The position numbers were made by a program, and so were the translations under genes. DNA of 64,000 nucleotides, taken from contig NW_026251391.1 of the NCBI RefSeq assembly GCF_025118155.1, positions 1,057,501-1,121,500 on the forward strand, given 5' to 3'. The stretch comes from Cokeromyces recurvatus. Taxonomy: Eukaryota > Mucoromycota > Mucoromycetes > Mucorales > Mucoraceae. Position 1 is the first letter of the stretch; each line of letters begins with the position of its first letter. Of the stretch, positions 39,664-50,728 are shown piece by piece. The notes below the pieces were generated by a model. It was not told the DNA's origin. It ran no database searches and saw only the letters and a list, made by a program, of their open reading frames with translations.

Positions 39664-42080
39664 ATGTCTTCTCTAACAAGCATTGCAGTTAGTAAGTTGT
39701 ACTTTTTTTTTCTTTTGAGTTATGAATATCTATAAACTATATAAATAAAATAAAAAAAAAGTGCATGTGCATGTACATGCTTTATTAAATTGTCTTTTTT
39801 TTTTTTTTTTTCTTTTTTCTTTAGATAAAAATAAAAAGGCTTTGCACCCAAGATTGCTAAACGTAAAGATCGTAATAGCGGAAATAAATCTAATAGTTCA
39901 TCATCTAAATCTACAGCGCCAAAGGCTGTAAACAGTAATAAGGATGCAGTCCATCATGTTTCAGAATCAGCCATTCCATCACAACAACAGACACAATCAT
40001 CTTCTACCAATGTTAAAACCCCTATTATGACACCCACTCCTATTGCTCCAGCTCCTACTCTTATACCTTCCTCGCTTAATACAACTTCACACACTGTGGA
40101 TGCGCCACCACCACCACCATCATCACCTACTACTGCACTCTCTCCTGGACTTGTGAATGCTAAAAAGGAACCACTGACAGAAGAAGAAATGGCCATCAAT
40201 GCATCTGGACCAGTCCATCGTCGTCGTCGACCCTCACATACAGTGTCTAATTATAGTAATACCTTACCTACTCCCTCATTTCTAAATCAACCCACGTCTC
40301 CAACCAATGCACCTTCACCTGTTGCACCTATTACAGAAAAATCGGATTGTGTTTATCATGAAGACGAACAGGCACCTAATTTAAAAGTAGAGCGTCTTAC
40401 GCCTGATATGAGGTCAAAATTATATAGTAGTAGTAGCAGCAGAATACAGACACCTATCAAATCATCAGATGATGATATGGATTATGCTGATTTATTAGGG
40501 GATGATGATCATGAAGACTTTGATATAGATATAGATCGAAAACAGCAGCAGCAGCAGCAACAACAACAACGAATTGTTCCCAATGAACGAGAGATTTCGA
40601 CTGAACGACAAGAAGAGACACAGAACACATCAGAAGAAGAAGAAGAAGAAGAAGTAAATATTATTACAGTCGAACGAAGACAAAGGCTAAGAAGAAAAGA
40701 AACAGCTAAACCAAGCCAAAGAATGAGAGAAGAATCAGAAATACAAGATGATGATGATGATGATGACGAAGAAGAGTATCAACTAGAAGAAACAGATCAT
40801 GACAGTGATGGCAATTATGATGAAAGTCAAACATCGCGAAAGAAAGGAAAAGCAAAGGTGACAAGGAAGAAAAAGAATAGCAAAGGGAAAGAAAAGACAA
40901 GAAAGTCTCAATCTTCTTCAAATAATAATAATAATAGAAAATCAACGAAAAGAAAAGCAACAGCCATTTCAGTAGGTATCTCAATACCAGCAGTCGCTTC
41001 CTCTTCATCAGCAGGATCTGATTCAGCACAAGGGAGAGCTCAAAGTGAATCAGGAGAGGATGAAGGCGGTAAAAAGAAAAGGGGACGTAAAGGTGGTAGA
41101 GATGAGGATGACTTTCGTCTTGTTGAAAATATGAGAACATTGGATGATATTCATGAAGATCCAGCAAAGATTGAATACCTTGATAAGCCCATGTCTGAAT
41201 TCACAAAGGACATTGATGGTATTGTTTCAAAGACATTTAAAGAAATGGAAATTCAACGACAGGCGGCTTTAAAGAAAGAGGAAGCTAAGAAGAACATGAG
41301 TCAGGAAGAATTGGAAGAGTTAAGGAAAAAGGAAGAAGAAGAAGAAAGGGAAGCAGCTAGAAAGAAAGAATTAGCAGAAAAGGCAAAAGAAGAAGAAAGA
41401 AGACGGCGTGAAGCAGAAAGGAATGTTTTAACAGAAACGTAAAGTAGTTTATTTTATTTAAGTTTGTTATATATATATATATTAAACTCATTTGTATATA
41501 TAGATCGAATGCTGTTCAAGTACGAATTGTGAATGGTGAAATTGTACTGGATACAGATACATTAGTAGTAGAGAGAAGACAAGCAACAGACGACTATGAT
41601 GGAGAGCCTAGAGAAATAGTTGAAGAAAATAGTATGTCAAGAAAAGTGAATAGTCAAACCTATGGTAAAAAAAAGCAGTCTTCTAAATGGGATGCATTAG
41701 AAACTGAATTATTTTATGAGGTAAAAAAAAAGATAAATAAATAGGAATACTATTTATATTATGTACTCATTCATTCGTTTATTATGTCATCAAGTGTTTG
41801 TCACAATTTGGCACAGACTTTGAAATGATATCACAAATGATGCCTGGTAGAACGAGAGGACAAATTCGAACTAAATTTAATAAGGAAGAGAGATTAAATC
41901 CTATGAAAATAACAGAATATTTAATCAAGAAACGAAAGCCATTAGGTATGAAGAATTAGTGTAAATTAGTTTATGATTATTCACTTCTATTATTTATTAG
42001 ATATTGAGAAATTTAAGGAAATGGCAGGTATCGAACTAGAAGCTGTACCAGAAGATTTTCATGAAATGCAACTTGCATAA
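39664..42080 (+). CDS. BDP1: TFIIIB subunit Bdp1 (B'')
   Basis: Five exons (39664-39691, 39839-41438, 41504-41720, 41795-41945, 42001-42080) give 691 residues. The first exon codes for only nine residues; the acceptor chosen (39837-39838) is the one that joins in frame to FAPKIAKRKDRN, the conserved start of Bdp1 proteins. A large disordered and highly charged region follows, with a poly-Gln run, acidic and Lys-rich stretches. The conserved core comes after that: MRTLDDIHEDPAKIEYLD, and the SANT domain WDALETELFYECLSQFGTDF ... MMPGRTRGQIRTKFNKEE. Bdp1 with Brf1 and TBP forms TFIIIB, which recruits RNA polymerase III to tRNA and 5S genes. The gene ends 67 bp before the stop of the convergent ubiquitin-like gene. 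Confidence 0.88.
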
Positions 42081-42147
42081 AAATGAAAAAATGAAAAAAT
42101 GAAAAAAAAAAGAAAAAGAAAGAAAAAATAAATAAAATAAAAGGGAA

Positions 42148-42518
42148 TTATTTTGTTAAAATCATAGCTTGAATGACGCCTTCTTTTTGTATTTGAATAG
42201 TACGATTTTTTGGAGGGGGTAAAGGTGAGTCAGGATCAGATTGCTGAGTAGGTACAATAACATATTGGTCAGTTAAGATACGACCTAAATAAATAAATTT
42301 GACACGAGTGTATTTTATACTTTCCAAGTGAGGTAATAATGTACGTCGAAGTCCAGCAAGAGTTAAATAAGGAGGTTGAGTAGGAACTTTTATATGAATA
42401 TCTTGTCCATTATTTGAAAGTCGAACACATATTGGCCATTCTGTAGTCGTTATATTTTCTTGTTTTTCTATTGAATGTATTGATAGTTCTTTAGTTGATA
42501 ATGAACTTTGATGTTGCT

Positions 42519-42554
<36 letters not shown>

Positions 42555-42692
42555 CAAATATCATGTATGAGTTTTATTATATATGTATATACTTTCTGTA
42601 GTTTGTTGTGGTTGTGATTGAGATTGCTCTGATGTGCAATTAGTTGTTTCTCGATTATCATCATTAGAAGGTACTGATGAACAGCAGCCCAT
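42148..42692 (-). CDS. Ubiquitin-like-domain protein with MGCC acylation-type N-terminus
   Basis: Two exons (42692-42593 and 42521-42148) give 157 residues. The N-terminus MGCCSSVPSND has Gly2 and two adjacent Cys, a standard dual myristoyl/palmitoyl arrangement. Residues about 60-157 look like a ubiquitin-like fold of the Dsc3/DUF2407 or TMUB type: WPICVRLSNNGQDIHIKVP, then LTLAGLRRTLLPHLES, and VKFIYLGRILTDQYVIVP. I do not see transmembrane segments, which argues against Dsc3 itself. The intron ends in a pure TA repeat (about 42526-42551), so its length may vary. Membrane attachment and a role in ubiquitin-related quality control are inferences. The gene is convergent with BDP1. Confidence 0.68.
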
Positions 42693-42763
42693 GTTAAATT
42701 CCTGTAATTATTGAAACAAGAGAAAAAGATATATTTATATATATAAAAGAGATAAAAATACAA

Positions 42764-42802
<39 letters not shown>

Positions 42803-42926
42803 AAAAAACTGAAAACAAACATTTTTTTTTTTTTTTAAATAATCTACCCACATACACACACACACACACAAAAACAAGGTTTATTTTTTGTAACATATTT
42901 ACAACTTGTTCTGTCTTTTGTTTTTT

Positions 42927-44082
42927 TTAGGCTTCAACGTATTCTACTACAAAATAAAAATGGATATCAAGTAACATGCGTATATAAAATAATAACTTAC
43001 ATTCATTATTATTGCCTGTTCTATTGATCCAATTTTCTTTACTAAGTCTACTTTTGACAAATGACGAAAAAAGGATAAATTCAAACACAATTAATGTATC
43101 AATGGTAAGTTGTATTGCACCACAAATAATAAACTGGAGTGGTGATTTATTGAAAATGAAATAAAACAACTTAAACCCATCACCCAGAAACTAAGAGAAG
43201 AGAAGAAGAAAAAAAAAAAGTTTGAATAATACATGATAGTGTTTGTATATCGAACTCGTATTTACCCAAGTTAATAAGACTAATAAACTGAATCCTGAAG
43301 TCGATTTACGCTTAAAATTTGAAATACACTGAGGAAGTGGAAGTGTAGACTCAATACCTAAACTAAGAAATCCCAAAATTTCAATAAAAGTTGAATATCG
43401 ACGTAATAATAAATAAAGGAGTGCAATTAATGTAGTAAAGACTAATAAGCAATTGATGTAATCCAAATAATGATCCCAGTTCCAAAATGGCATACGCCAA
43501 CAAGATTTGCTGATAGAATTGGATTGTCTTTCTTCCTCTTGTCCTATTAACCATTCTTCTTCTTCTTCTTCTTCAAGTGAAGAAAATGAGTGATGCAATT
43601 CATTATAAAGAACTGCAAAACTGGAATCATGTTTATAGCGTATTACAATTTCTAATAACACTAACATTGCCAAAATAATTGCAATAGACTGTAAAAGTAG
43701 TGTTACTTCAAATCGTTTTCCTAACCTATGTATTATATTATATTCAATACATATACACATTGTATTCATTTAAATAATAATAGTTATTTTTACCAAAAAA
43801 AGATTCGAAGAATACTATATACATTTAAATTAATTTAAATAAAAGACATGTAATATGTATGATATATTTACTTTGCGAAAAGAAGGATAGCACAAGTTAT
43901 AATATTGAAACCAGCACTTGATTGCTTTCGTCTAATTAAAAATACTTTTACATGTAAATATTAATGTTTATAACATTTAATTAAAGCATTTTTATTGTAA
44001 TTATTATTACTTGGTCGATATAGCCCACAATAGGGCCTATCACCATAGTTATTGATAATAGTATTGAAAAGAGTCCAGCCAT
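42927..44082 (-). CDS. PQ-loop membrane protein (SLC66A2/PQLC1-like), with one-base frame problem
   Basis: Exons inferred: 44082-44011, 43944-43872, 43725-43266, 43190-43001 and 42946-42927, about 270 residues. The N-terminal helix SILLSITMVIGPIVGYIDQ and the following RRKQSSAGFN form the first PQ-like loop. The second loop is explicit: LSLGIESTLPLPQCISNFKRKSTSGFS. Several hydrophobic segments lie between and after them, with an acidic cytosolic insert (SSLEEEEEEE). The layout fits the PQLC1/SLC66A2 group of lysosomal or Golgi membrane proteins. Exon 2 as read is one base short of the phase needed to connect exon 1 to exon 3; a T5 run at its start is the likely place. All other junctions fit. 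Substrate unknown. Confidence 0.75.
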
Positions 44083-44180
44083 TATTTTATATTTGTAAAG
44101 AATGAATGAAAGGAAAAAAAAAAAAGCTATATGAATATATTACATATTATATATTTTATTTACATATTTCAAGGAACGAC

Positions 44181-44794
44181 TTATTTATAATTTAGTCTTT
44201 TATTTAGTAAGGAAGAATCTGCAATTGAGGTTAGGTTAATTACATTTGACATTATACTTTGTTGTTGATGCATTTCTATTAACGCTTCAAGCTCTTTGAT
44301 TCTTTGTTGTTGTAGTCTTAAATTATCGTGTAAAGAGTGGATATGATCGACGGATTTCTTTAAAATTGTACCTTTGCTTAATTTCAGGTCTTGATTATTA
44401 TTCGGTAAAAGAAATAGTAGATCATTGATACGTTCATTAATATCATCTCTTCTTCTTCTCTCAATTGCATTGTGTGACTCTCTTCGATATTTTTTCTTTT
44501 CAAACATCATTTGTATACTATACAATAGTGGCTATTGAGTTACTTTTATTCATTTATTTAGTAGATATGTATATAATATTACTTTCTTTGAGCAACGTCT
44601 TCTTCTTCCTCTAAGCTATCAAGAGGACTAGTATGATAAGTCTGCTGTTGAGCTGAATTTATCATTATGTTATCCATATTAGATACATGTTTAGTATTCA
44701 GAGATGCCGTATTATGTTGTGATGATGATACATCATACTGTTGCATATTGTTATTAATAATAATAGAAAAGAAAATAAAAGTGTTAGAATGCAT
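44181..44794 (-). CDS. bHLH transcription factor (class with H-E-R basic region)
   Basis: Two exons (44794-44583 and 44517-44181) give 182 residues if the first ATG is used; a second ATG (MQQYDVSSSQ) 16 codons later may be the true start. The basic region RRESHNAIERRRRDDINERI carries the His, Glu and Arg that read CACGTG E-boxes in USF/MAX/Cbf1-type factors. Helix 1, a loop (NNNQDLKLSKGTI) and helix 2 (LKKSVDHIHSLHDNLRLQQQ) follow, then a short leucine-rich continuation (IKELEALIEMHQQQ) for dimerisation. The N-terminal part is Ser/Asn/Gln-rich. In fungi such factors often control phospholipid, sterol or sulfur genes; an OPI1 gene lies divergently 1.6 kb away. That co-location is suggestive only. 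Confidence 0.82.
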
Positions 44795-46445
44795 CTTTAG
44801 GTGTTTTTATAAAAGGGGATTTATGTGTATAACCTTGTGATACGGATCATGGGCTAAATGAAGAAAAGTGAATACTGTAAATAATGTATCTGTTAAAAAA
44901 TTTGAATTCAAAAAAAACAAAACAAAATATAATAATAAAACACTCGTTATATTCTCATAGAACATGAAACCTTTACTATCTTTATTTTCAAGTAACTTTT
45001 ACTCTGCATAAGGAGAATAATACAAAAAATTGTATGGGGTAATCAAGTGTGCTTAAGGATGTCTATAGGGATTTATTTTCTACCATGTGAAACCATGCTT
45101 GAGAGATATGATGAATTACCTTAATCAGGTCAAAAATGATGATAAAACCTTATTAGGTTTCTTGAGAGATACAGTTTTTATGGATGAATTATAGATCATA
45201 CTTGTAAAAACTATTTATTCTAAAAGGGAATCGTGATCAAAGATGCTATTTTAATTCCTTCTATGAATGGAAGAATGTCCTCTTGCATTCCATACAGAAA
45301 GCATATTTTTTTTTGGACGTGTTGACATAGCCTTGTCACCGTCTCTTGCAGGTAGTTGTAAAGCAAAAAAAAAAAATGCCATCTTTTGACATATGAAAAT
45401 GTGTTAAAGGGTCGTTGTTACTGTACTGATTGCATATTTTAGACGTTTTATATTCATCAATTATGGCAGCAATCAAGTCTACAACTGTTTCTCTCTCTTT
45501 TCTTTTTTTTTTAAGAGTTCACTAGAACATACCTGTGATATCATATATGTTGCCTTTGAGCTTTACTAGGTCTTTTTTTCAAACATCCCAAAGCCAAGGA
45601 CTATAAGAGGTTTTTTCTCTCTGCCCATTTAGAATTTGGCAAGCTTCTACTTTTGGTTTCTTTGAAGATAAGAATAATAAAATCGGCCCTGCTTGTCAAA
45701 ACCAATAGTTAAATGTATTGATTACTTTGTTCTGGCAAACTTTCTTTGTGATTCTTATTTCCTTTATTTATGTGTTTATTGTTGAGCGAGTGGCCTGCTC
45801 TCTTCAATCCACACACGTCATTTCTATTTTAATGGATTAGGGAGAGCTTTTAACCTCATCTCTGTTATATATGACCTACTTATATTTTCTGATTCGATTG
45901 CATCTCACTTTTTTTAAAATTTCTTCTTTTTTGTTACGTATAATATACTTGTACATTTGTTAAGAGAATCTAATATGAATACAATAAAGAAGTGATCATA
46001 TTATTGTTGATGAAGTGATGGATCTAAGCATCTTGTTAGATTGACTTTTTTTTTTTTTCATTATGAACATTATAGATTTAGGTTATTATAGATAATAAAA
46101 AGTTCGAAAGCTAACATTTTCCTGTCTGAATTTCCTTGTTCTGTCTAAAAAAGGTAAATGTATTATTTAAATTTTAATTTTGATTCGTCTAAAAAAAAAC
46201 TAACATCATCTGAATTCTAAGTGTAAAAAATTGTATTATTTTCACGTGCAAAAATATGTACACATATTCAAAATAATATAAACAAATAAAAATCACGACA
46301 CTGCTAATACCTGTTTTCTGATTTCTCCCCAAAAAAAAAAAAAAAAAATAAAGAAAAAAAAAAAAGAAAAATATTTATTTATTTATTTTTTCCCTTTTCC
46401 TTTTCTTTATTTTATTTTTTTTTTTTTCTAATTTCTTAAATAAAA
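44795..46445. promoter_or_regulatory. Divergent region between the bHLH gene and OPI1
   Basis: This 1.65-kb region contains both promoters. Stretches around 45100-45850 look more complex than neighbouring AT-rich DNA and give short open patches in several frames. That is what a decayed gene would leave, but I could not identify a family. The last 100 bp before OPI1 contain A-runs (46330-46364) and a T-run. No E-box (CACGTG) is seen close to either start. Confidence 0.4.
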
Positions 46446-48036
46446 ATGACGCAACAACGTCAAACTTCACCTATGTCAATTACACAACTTGTTCATAATA
46501 ACGATATAGAAGATCCAGATGTAAAATTAGCAGCAGAAGTATTAGGTGATATGGCAAGATTAAAACATAAAAATGTTATTAATTTACCACCCATTTCAAC
46601 ACCTTCTACCACGCCTAGCTCACCTTTACCTACACCTACTACTTCCTCAATGAATGAACAACGATTATCATTTTCAAGTGACTCTACTATGAACGAAGAT
46701 AGTCAACAGCGACAATCTTCAAATTTTATCCATCGAGTCTCTAATATTCCAATTGTTAACAGCGCTTTAAAGGCTTATGAAAATTCAAAGAATTCAAGTT
46801 CTGTCATGAAATATGGTGCTGAAATGGTTGAATCATTTGCAGCCCCTATTTATGACAAGTTTGGTAAACATGCTTTATCTGGAGTTGATGAATGGGGTTG
46901 CAAACAACTGGATAGGGTAATAAATTAGTACTCAGTTCTTTTCTTTTTTTTTTTTCATTAAACACTTGTAAATATAGTTAGGAGAAAAATATCCTCATTA
47001 TGTTAATCCAAAGGAAGAAATGAAAAAGGAAGATATGGATACTGAGGAAGATGAAGATGATGATGACGCAAGATCTGCTACTTTTGCTCTTTCTAGAGCT
47101 ACATTAGTTGATGATAATATAGAAGGAGGAATCCGTAGAAGAAGAGAAAATGAAGAATGTAAGTAAAAAATGATAATAGTAATATATTTTTATTTATTTA
47201 TTTATTTGTTTAACACTTGAAAAATAAAATAAAATAGACAAAGCTCGATCTCGTAATGCTTCCCGATCTACATCTCCTCATAGACCTCATGGTATTACAA
47301 AAGCTATGCCTTATAGATATCGTCAACAACCCCTTGTACGTAGTAAATGGCATCAAATTGTTATGCATGCTTCTTCTGCTGCAGGAACAACGGCTGCAGT
47401 TATAAGTGAAGAAAGTATGAAATGTTTAAAGTATTGTCTTAGTTGGCTACAGGTAAATTCCCATTCTATGCACACATATTTATTATTTTAGTTAACCCCA
47501 ACTATAAATGTTATTAGTATGCTTCACAACATATTGATCAGCAGATGACTTTACTTCGTGATTTTTTAGTCTCTTTAACATCCAACACTACAAAGGAAGT
47601 AACGACTTATGATAATAACCCATCTTCGACATTAACAAAAATAAAAAAGGAAATAGTGGATACACTTCGTAAAGTAGTTGATGTGATATCTAAATATGCT
47701 GGTACAGGATTACCTGAGCAAGCTAAAGCAGCTGTACGTGGATTTATTCTTGCACTACCAACACGTTGGGCGATTTTAAATAATAGTACGACTTCATCAA
47801 ACACAACTTCTCCTTCCACCTCTCCCTCTATAAAGCCCGTAAACACAAATGTTCAAGAGACTTCAATCAAATTATTGAATTTTGGTGGTGAATCGATTGA
47901 AATGATACATTCTGTATCTAATGTTTTTTCTGATACCATTGAACGTGCTGAATTATGGTTGGAGCGTCTTCGTGTTGTTGGTGTTGCAGGACATCGAGTT
48001 TCTTCTACTCAACCACAGCAAATGGATTTAAATTAA
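46446..48036 (+). CDS. OPI1: Opi1-family regulator of phospholipid biosynthesis genes
   Basis: Four exons (46446-46916, 46978-47158, 47238-47452, 47518-48036) give 461 residues. Hallmarks of the Opi1 family are visible: PIVNSALKAYENSKNSS...MKYGAEMVES, DEWGCKQLDRLGEKYP at the first exon join, and WHQIVMHASSAAGTTAAV followed by SEESMKCLKYCLSWLQYASQHID. An acidic stretch and an Arg/Ser-rich stretch lie in the middle, and the C-terminus is Ser/Thr-rich. In yeast Opi1 is held at the ER by phosphatidic acid and Scs2, and represses INO1 and other genes in the nucleus when lipid is plentiful. A clear FFAT motif was not found. The length is close to the yeast protein (404). Confidence 0.88.
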
Positions 48037-48401
48037 TTTATATACCACACACACACACACCATTCATTCCTTTTATTTTATTTTAGTATATCTCTCTTTA
48101 CTGGACTTTTTTTTTTTTTTTTTTTTCCTTTTTTCTTTCTTTCTTTCTTTCTTGCATTCCATTCTTTTAATTCATTCTTTATATGGTCTTTTTTTTTTTT
48201 TTTTTTTTTATACATTTATACAAAAGAAAAAAAGAATAAAAATAGCTTATAATTTGATTCACTCCTTAAATTGTATAACATTCATATTTTATTGATATTT
48301 ATAAAAAAAAAAATAATAACATATATACATTATACAGTAATAATATGATTTTATTACCATACAAAAAAAAATAAAGCGAGTATATTTACAGATAAAATAA
48401 T
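48037..48401. other. Convergent 3' region of OPI1 and RPL7
   Basis: The stretch holds an AC run (48049-48060), T-runs, a TTTC run near 48135-48152 and A-runs. It contains only 3' flanks. Confidence 0.6.
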
Positions 48402-49986
48402 TTAAAGCATAGATTGAACCAATTTGTTAATAAATTGTTCACGGTTACCAGTATCACCACCTTCAATAAAGTTGAGGAATTTGCGTTCTCTCCACATGTT
48501 ATTGGGATTAGAGAGCTTGAAGGGCCAAAGGAAGTTGGAGGCTTCCTTAAAATGAGGACCGACAGTGGCAATTTCATGGATAAGATCTTCAACACAAATG
48601 ATGTTGTACTTACCAAGGGCCTTTTCGATAATAGAATTATCATGAATAGGGATACGTTGCTTATTTACCTTAGCATAACCACGCTTGTAAATCAATTGAC
48701 GGATGGTCTTCATGTTGGGATAACCATAAGCAACATAGGGTTGGATCAATTGGAGCATTTCAGAGGTAGCCTTATTAAGACGAACAAAGACACCATTATT
48801 AATTTGCAAGAGACGCAACAATTGAAGAACTTTACGAGGCTTGGGTGCAATATTGTTGATACCTCGAACACGAACAATGAAAACAAGTCTTTCTTGAGCA
48901 GGAACATAATAATTACCTTGAGCCTTAGCTTGACGACGAAGACGAATTTCGTTACGTTCAGCAGCCTTATATTCAGCTTGATATTTGGAGGCACGCTTAA
49001 AGATTTCACGTCTCTTGGCTACCTTGGCCTATTAATCAATAACGAAAAAAAGACAAGTTAGTTATTATATACTAAAAAAAAAGAAAAAGAATAGAAAATT
49101 TAAAAGAATTAAACAAAATCAGCCCCGAAAGATGGTTAACTAATTTAGGCAGCATCGAGTGCAATCTAGCCAAATAAAATGGGTGTAGACCCAATTCATC
49201 ATATTTGCTATTCTTTTAATTTTTTTTTAAAAAAAAAGAATAAATACTTGCCTTTCTAAGTTCTGTCTTTTGAGCAGCAGTAGCAGCCTCAGAAGCAACC
49301 ATAGTTTTTCTCTTCTTTAAAAGAGTTTCAGGAATAAGAACATCATTAACTGTAGGAATGTTACTATTATAAAAAAAAGTTATAAAGGTTAATAAACAAA
49401 CATACACACACTTAATGGAATAATTCTAAGTGACACTGTTTTTTTTAAACAAAAAAAAAACGTCGTTAAAATAATTCCCACAAAAGCGTATAATTGACGA
49501 CTATAAATTTAATAGCCTGCTTCTCTTTTTTTTTCAGTGAAGAAAAACAAAAAAAAGCAAGCTACATATCCTTATACATATATATAAGTGATGTATAGAT
49601 AATAGCTATACAAATTTAGTTGCGTGTCATTCAGAAAGAACTGTTTGAAAAAAATAAAGAAGTTCCTGAATGTAAAACACGAACATAATAATATTAAAGG
49701 TCTAATGAAAAAAAAAACACTAAACCTCAGCTCCTTCATAACTCCAGGAAGGTGTCAATTTCCAGTAAAATGGAGATGAAGTGTCAACATTTTTTTTGTA
49801 AAAGATAGAAAAAAAAAGTAGACAAAAGAATCTTTCTTTTAGGTTTTAAAATAAAGAATTACAATTGCATACTTATTTCCCATCTTTATATGTTTTTTTT
49901 AAAAAAAAAAAGAAAAGAAAAGAATAACGCTCTTGAATGGTTATTTTTTTTTTTTTAATAATAAAAGAAACTTACTAGGCAACCAT
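48402..49986 (-). CDS. RPL7: 60S ribosomal protein L7 (uL30), snoRNA host gene
   Basis: Three exons (49986-49976, 49363-49252, 49028-48402) give 249 residues, the usual length. The first exon encodes only MVA plus two bases of the next codon, a typical short ribosomal-protein first exon. The sequence [22 protein letters not shown] start, [34 protein letters not shown] and [12 protein letters not shown] identify L7; the end is [18 protein letters not shown]. Intron 1 is unusually long for this window (612 bp) and has a strong hairpin. Intron 2 (223 bp) begins with GCAAGT after AAAG, a GC donor, and carries a C/D box snoRNA. L7 sits in the large subunit near the 5S RNP. Confidence 0.95.
49114..49207 (-). 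ncRNA. Intronic C/D box snoRNA (snR39/snR59-like, 25S rRNA guide)
   Basis: Inside RPL7 intron 2, read on the minus strand. The C box ATGATGA is at 49202-49196 and the D box CTGA at 49122-49119. They are flanked by a short terminal stem CAAA/TTTG (49207-49204 with 49117-49114), each one base away from its box. Directly upstream of the D box the guide ACCATCTTTCGGGG (49136-49123) is complementary to the conserved large-subunit rRNA segment CCCGAAAGATGGT. Yeast RPL7A and RPL7B introns host snR39 and snR59, which target this segment (A807), and snR39b targets G805. By the D+5 rule the paired base here is the G of CCCGAAAG. A D' guide was not recognised. The box call comes from sequence; the target name relies on memory of the rRNA. 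Confidence 0.85.
49619..49684 (-). other. Strong imperfect hairpin in RPL7 intron 1
   Basis: The 66-nt stretch folds with paired blocks GAACT/AGTTC, CATTCAG/CTGAATG, CGTGT/ACACG and GTT/AAC, separated by small bulges, with an A-rich loop of about 18 nt. It could be part of an H/ACA-type RNA, a splicing-aid structure that brings distant splice sites together, or chance. No H box or ACA box in the right place was found. Confidence 0.5.
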
Positions 49987-50728
49987 TTCAATATGCGTAT
50001 AATAAAGAAAAGATGAAAGAAAAATAAATAAACAAAAAGCCACAAGATTTAAAAATTATATACACAATAAAAAAAAAAAATTTTTTTTTTCTACATCAGC
50101 TAAAAGCCACAAACATTTATTGGATTGGTCAGCAAACTATTTGAGAGATTTTCTTAAACTAAAAGTAATAAGACAGAAACTATTGCTTCTAATTTTATTT
50201 TATAAAAATAACTATTATCGTTCAACAGCGGATAAATATTATTATAGCAATGACTAAAGTCGATAGCATTAGTATATTATATGTATATAGCTGTATATAA
50301 ATAGTATGTGTATATAGATGTATATTTGCATATGTGTATGTATATGTATATGTGTATGTAGATGCATATTTGCATATTTGTATATATTTCTCCTACTGTA
50401 ATTTTACACTTTTATAAGCTCATCTATTTTATCTTCGTTATTTTATTAGACTTAATTAAATTTCCAAGTTCGAATGTTCAGTTGTTTCAAATAAAAATAA
50501 TAAATAATTTACTTTTTATGGGAAGAGTACATATTTTTATTATTATTATATATTGTTATCTTTGTAGAATAGTTGAGTAGTACAAAACAAAAGGAATTAA
50601 ATAATGTAACTCTTTCAACATTGGAAGTATGCATCTTTAATGATCTATAGTGAGAGTGGAAATAGATAGATTTTTATATGTGTATATATACCTATATTGG
50701 TTTTGTTTTTATATCATGCGATTTTATT
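49987..50728. promoter_or_regulatory. RPL7 upstream region; TATG-rich microsatellite
   Basis: The part next to 49986 should be the RPL7 promoter: it contains opposed A- and T-runs (50070-50090), as in nucleosome-depleted ribosomal-protein promoters. Around 50277-50392 is a TATATGTG/TATATGCA-type repeat. The right end is the 3' flank of the protease gene. Confidence 0.45.

Noticed and set aside
40706..41167. 153-codon minus-strand frame inside BDP1
   Set aside because: Shadow of the Lys/Glu-rich coding sequence; composition Leu/Ser/His/Phe biased and no conserved features.
45000..45900. Decayed protein gene between bHLH and OPI1
   Set aside because: Several short open patches but no consistent frame or recognisable domain; kept only as a remark on the spacer.
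48414..49061. 215-codon plus-strand frame opposite RPL7
   Set aside because: Antisense shadow of a highly biased ribosomal-protein exon.
49712..49800. Second C/D snoRNA in RPL7 intron 1 (ATGTTGA ... CTGA)
   Set aside because: The C-like box deviates from the consensus, no terminal stem is present, and the guide matches no rRNA segment I know.
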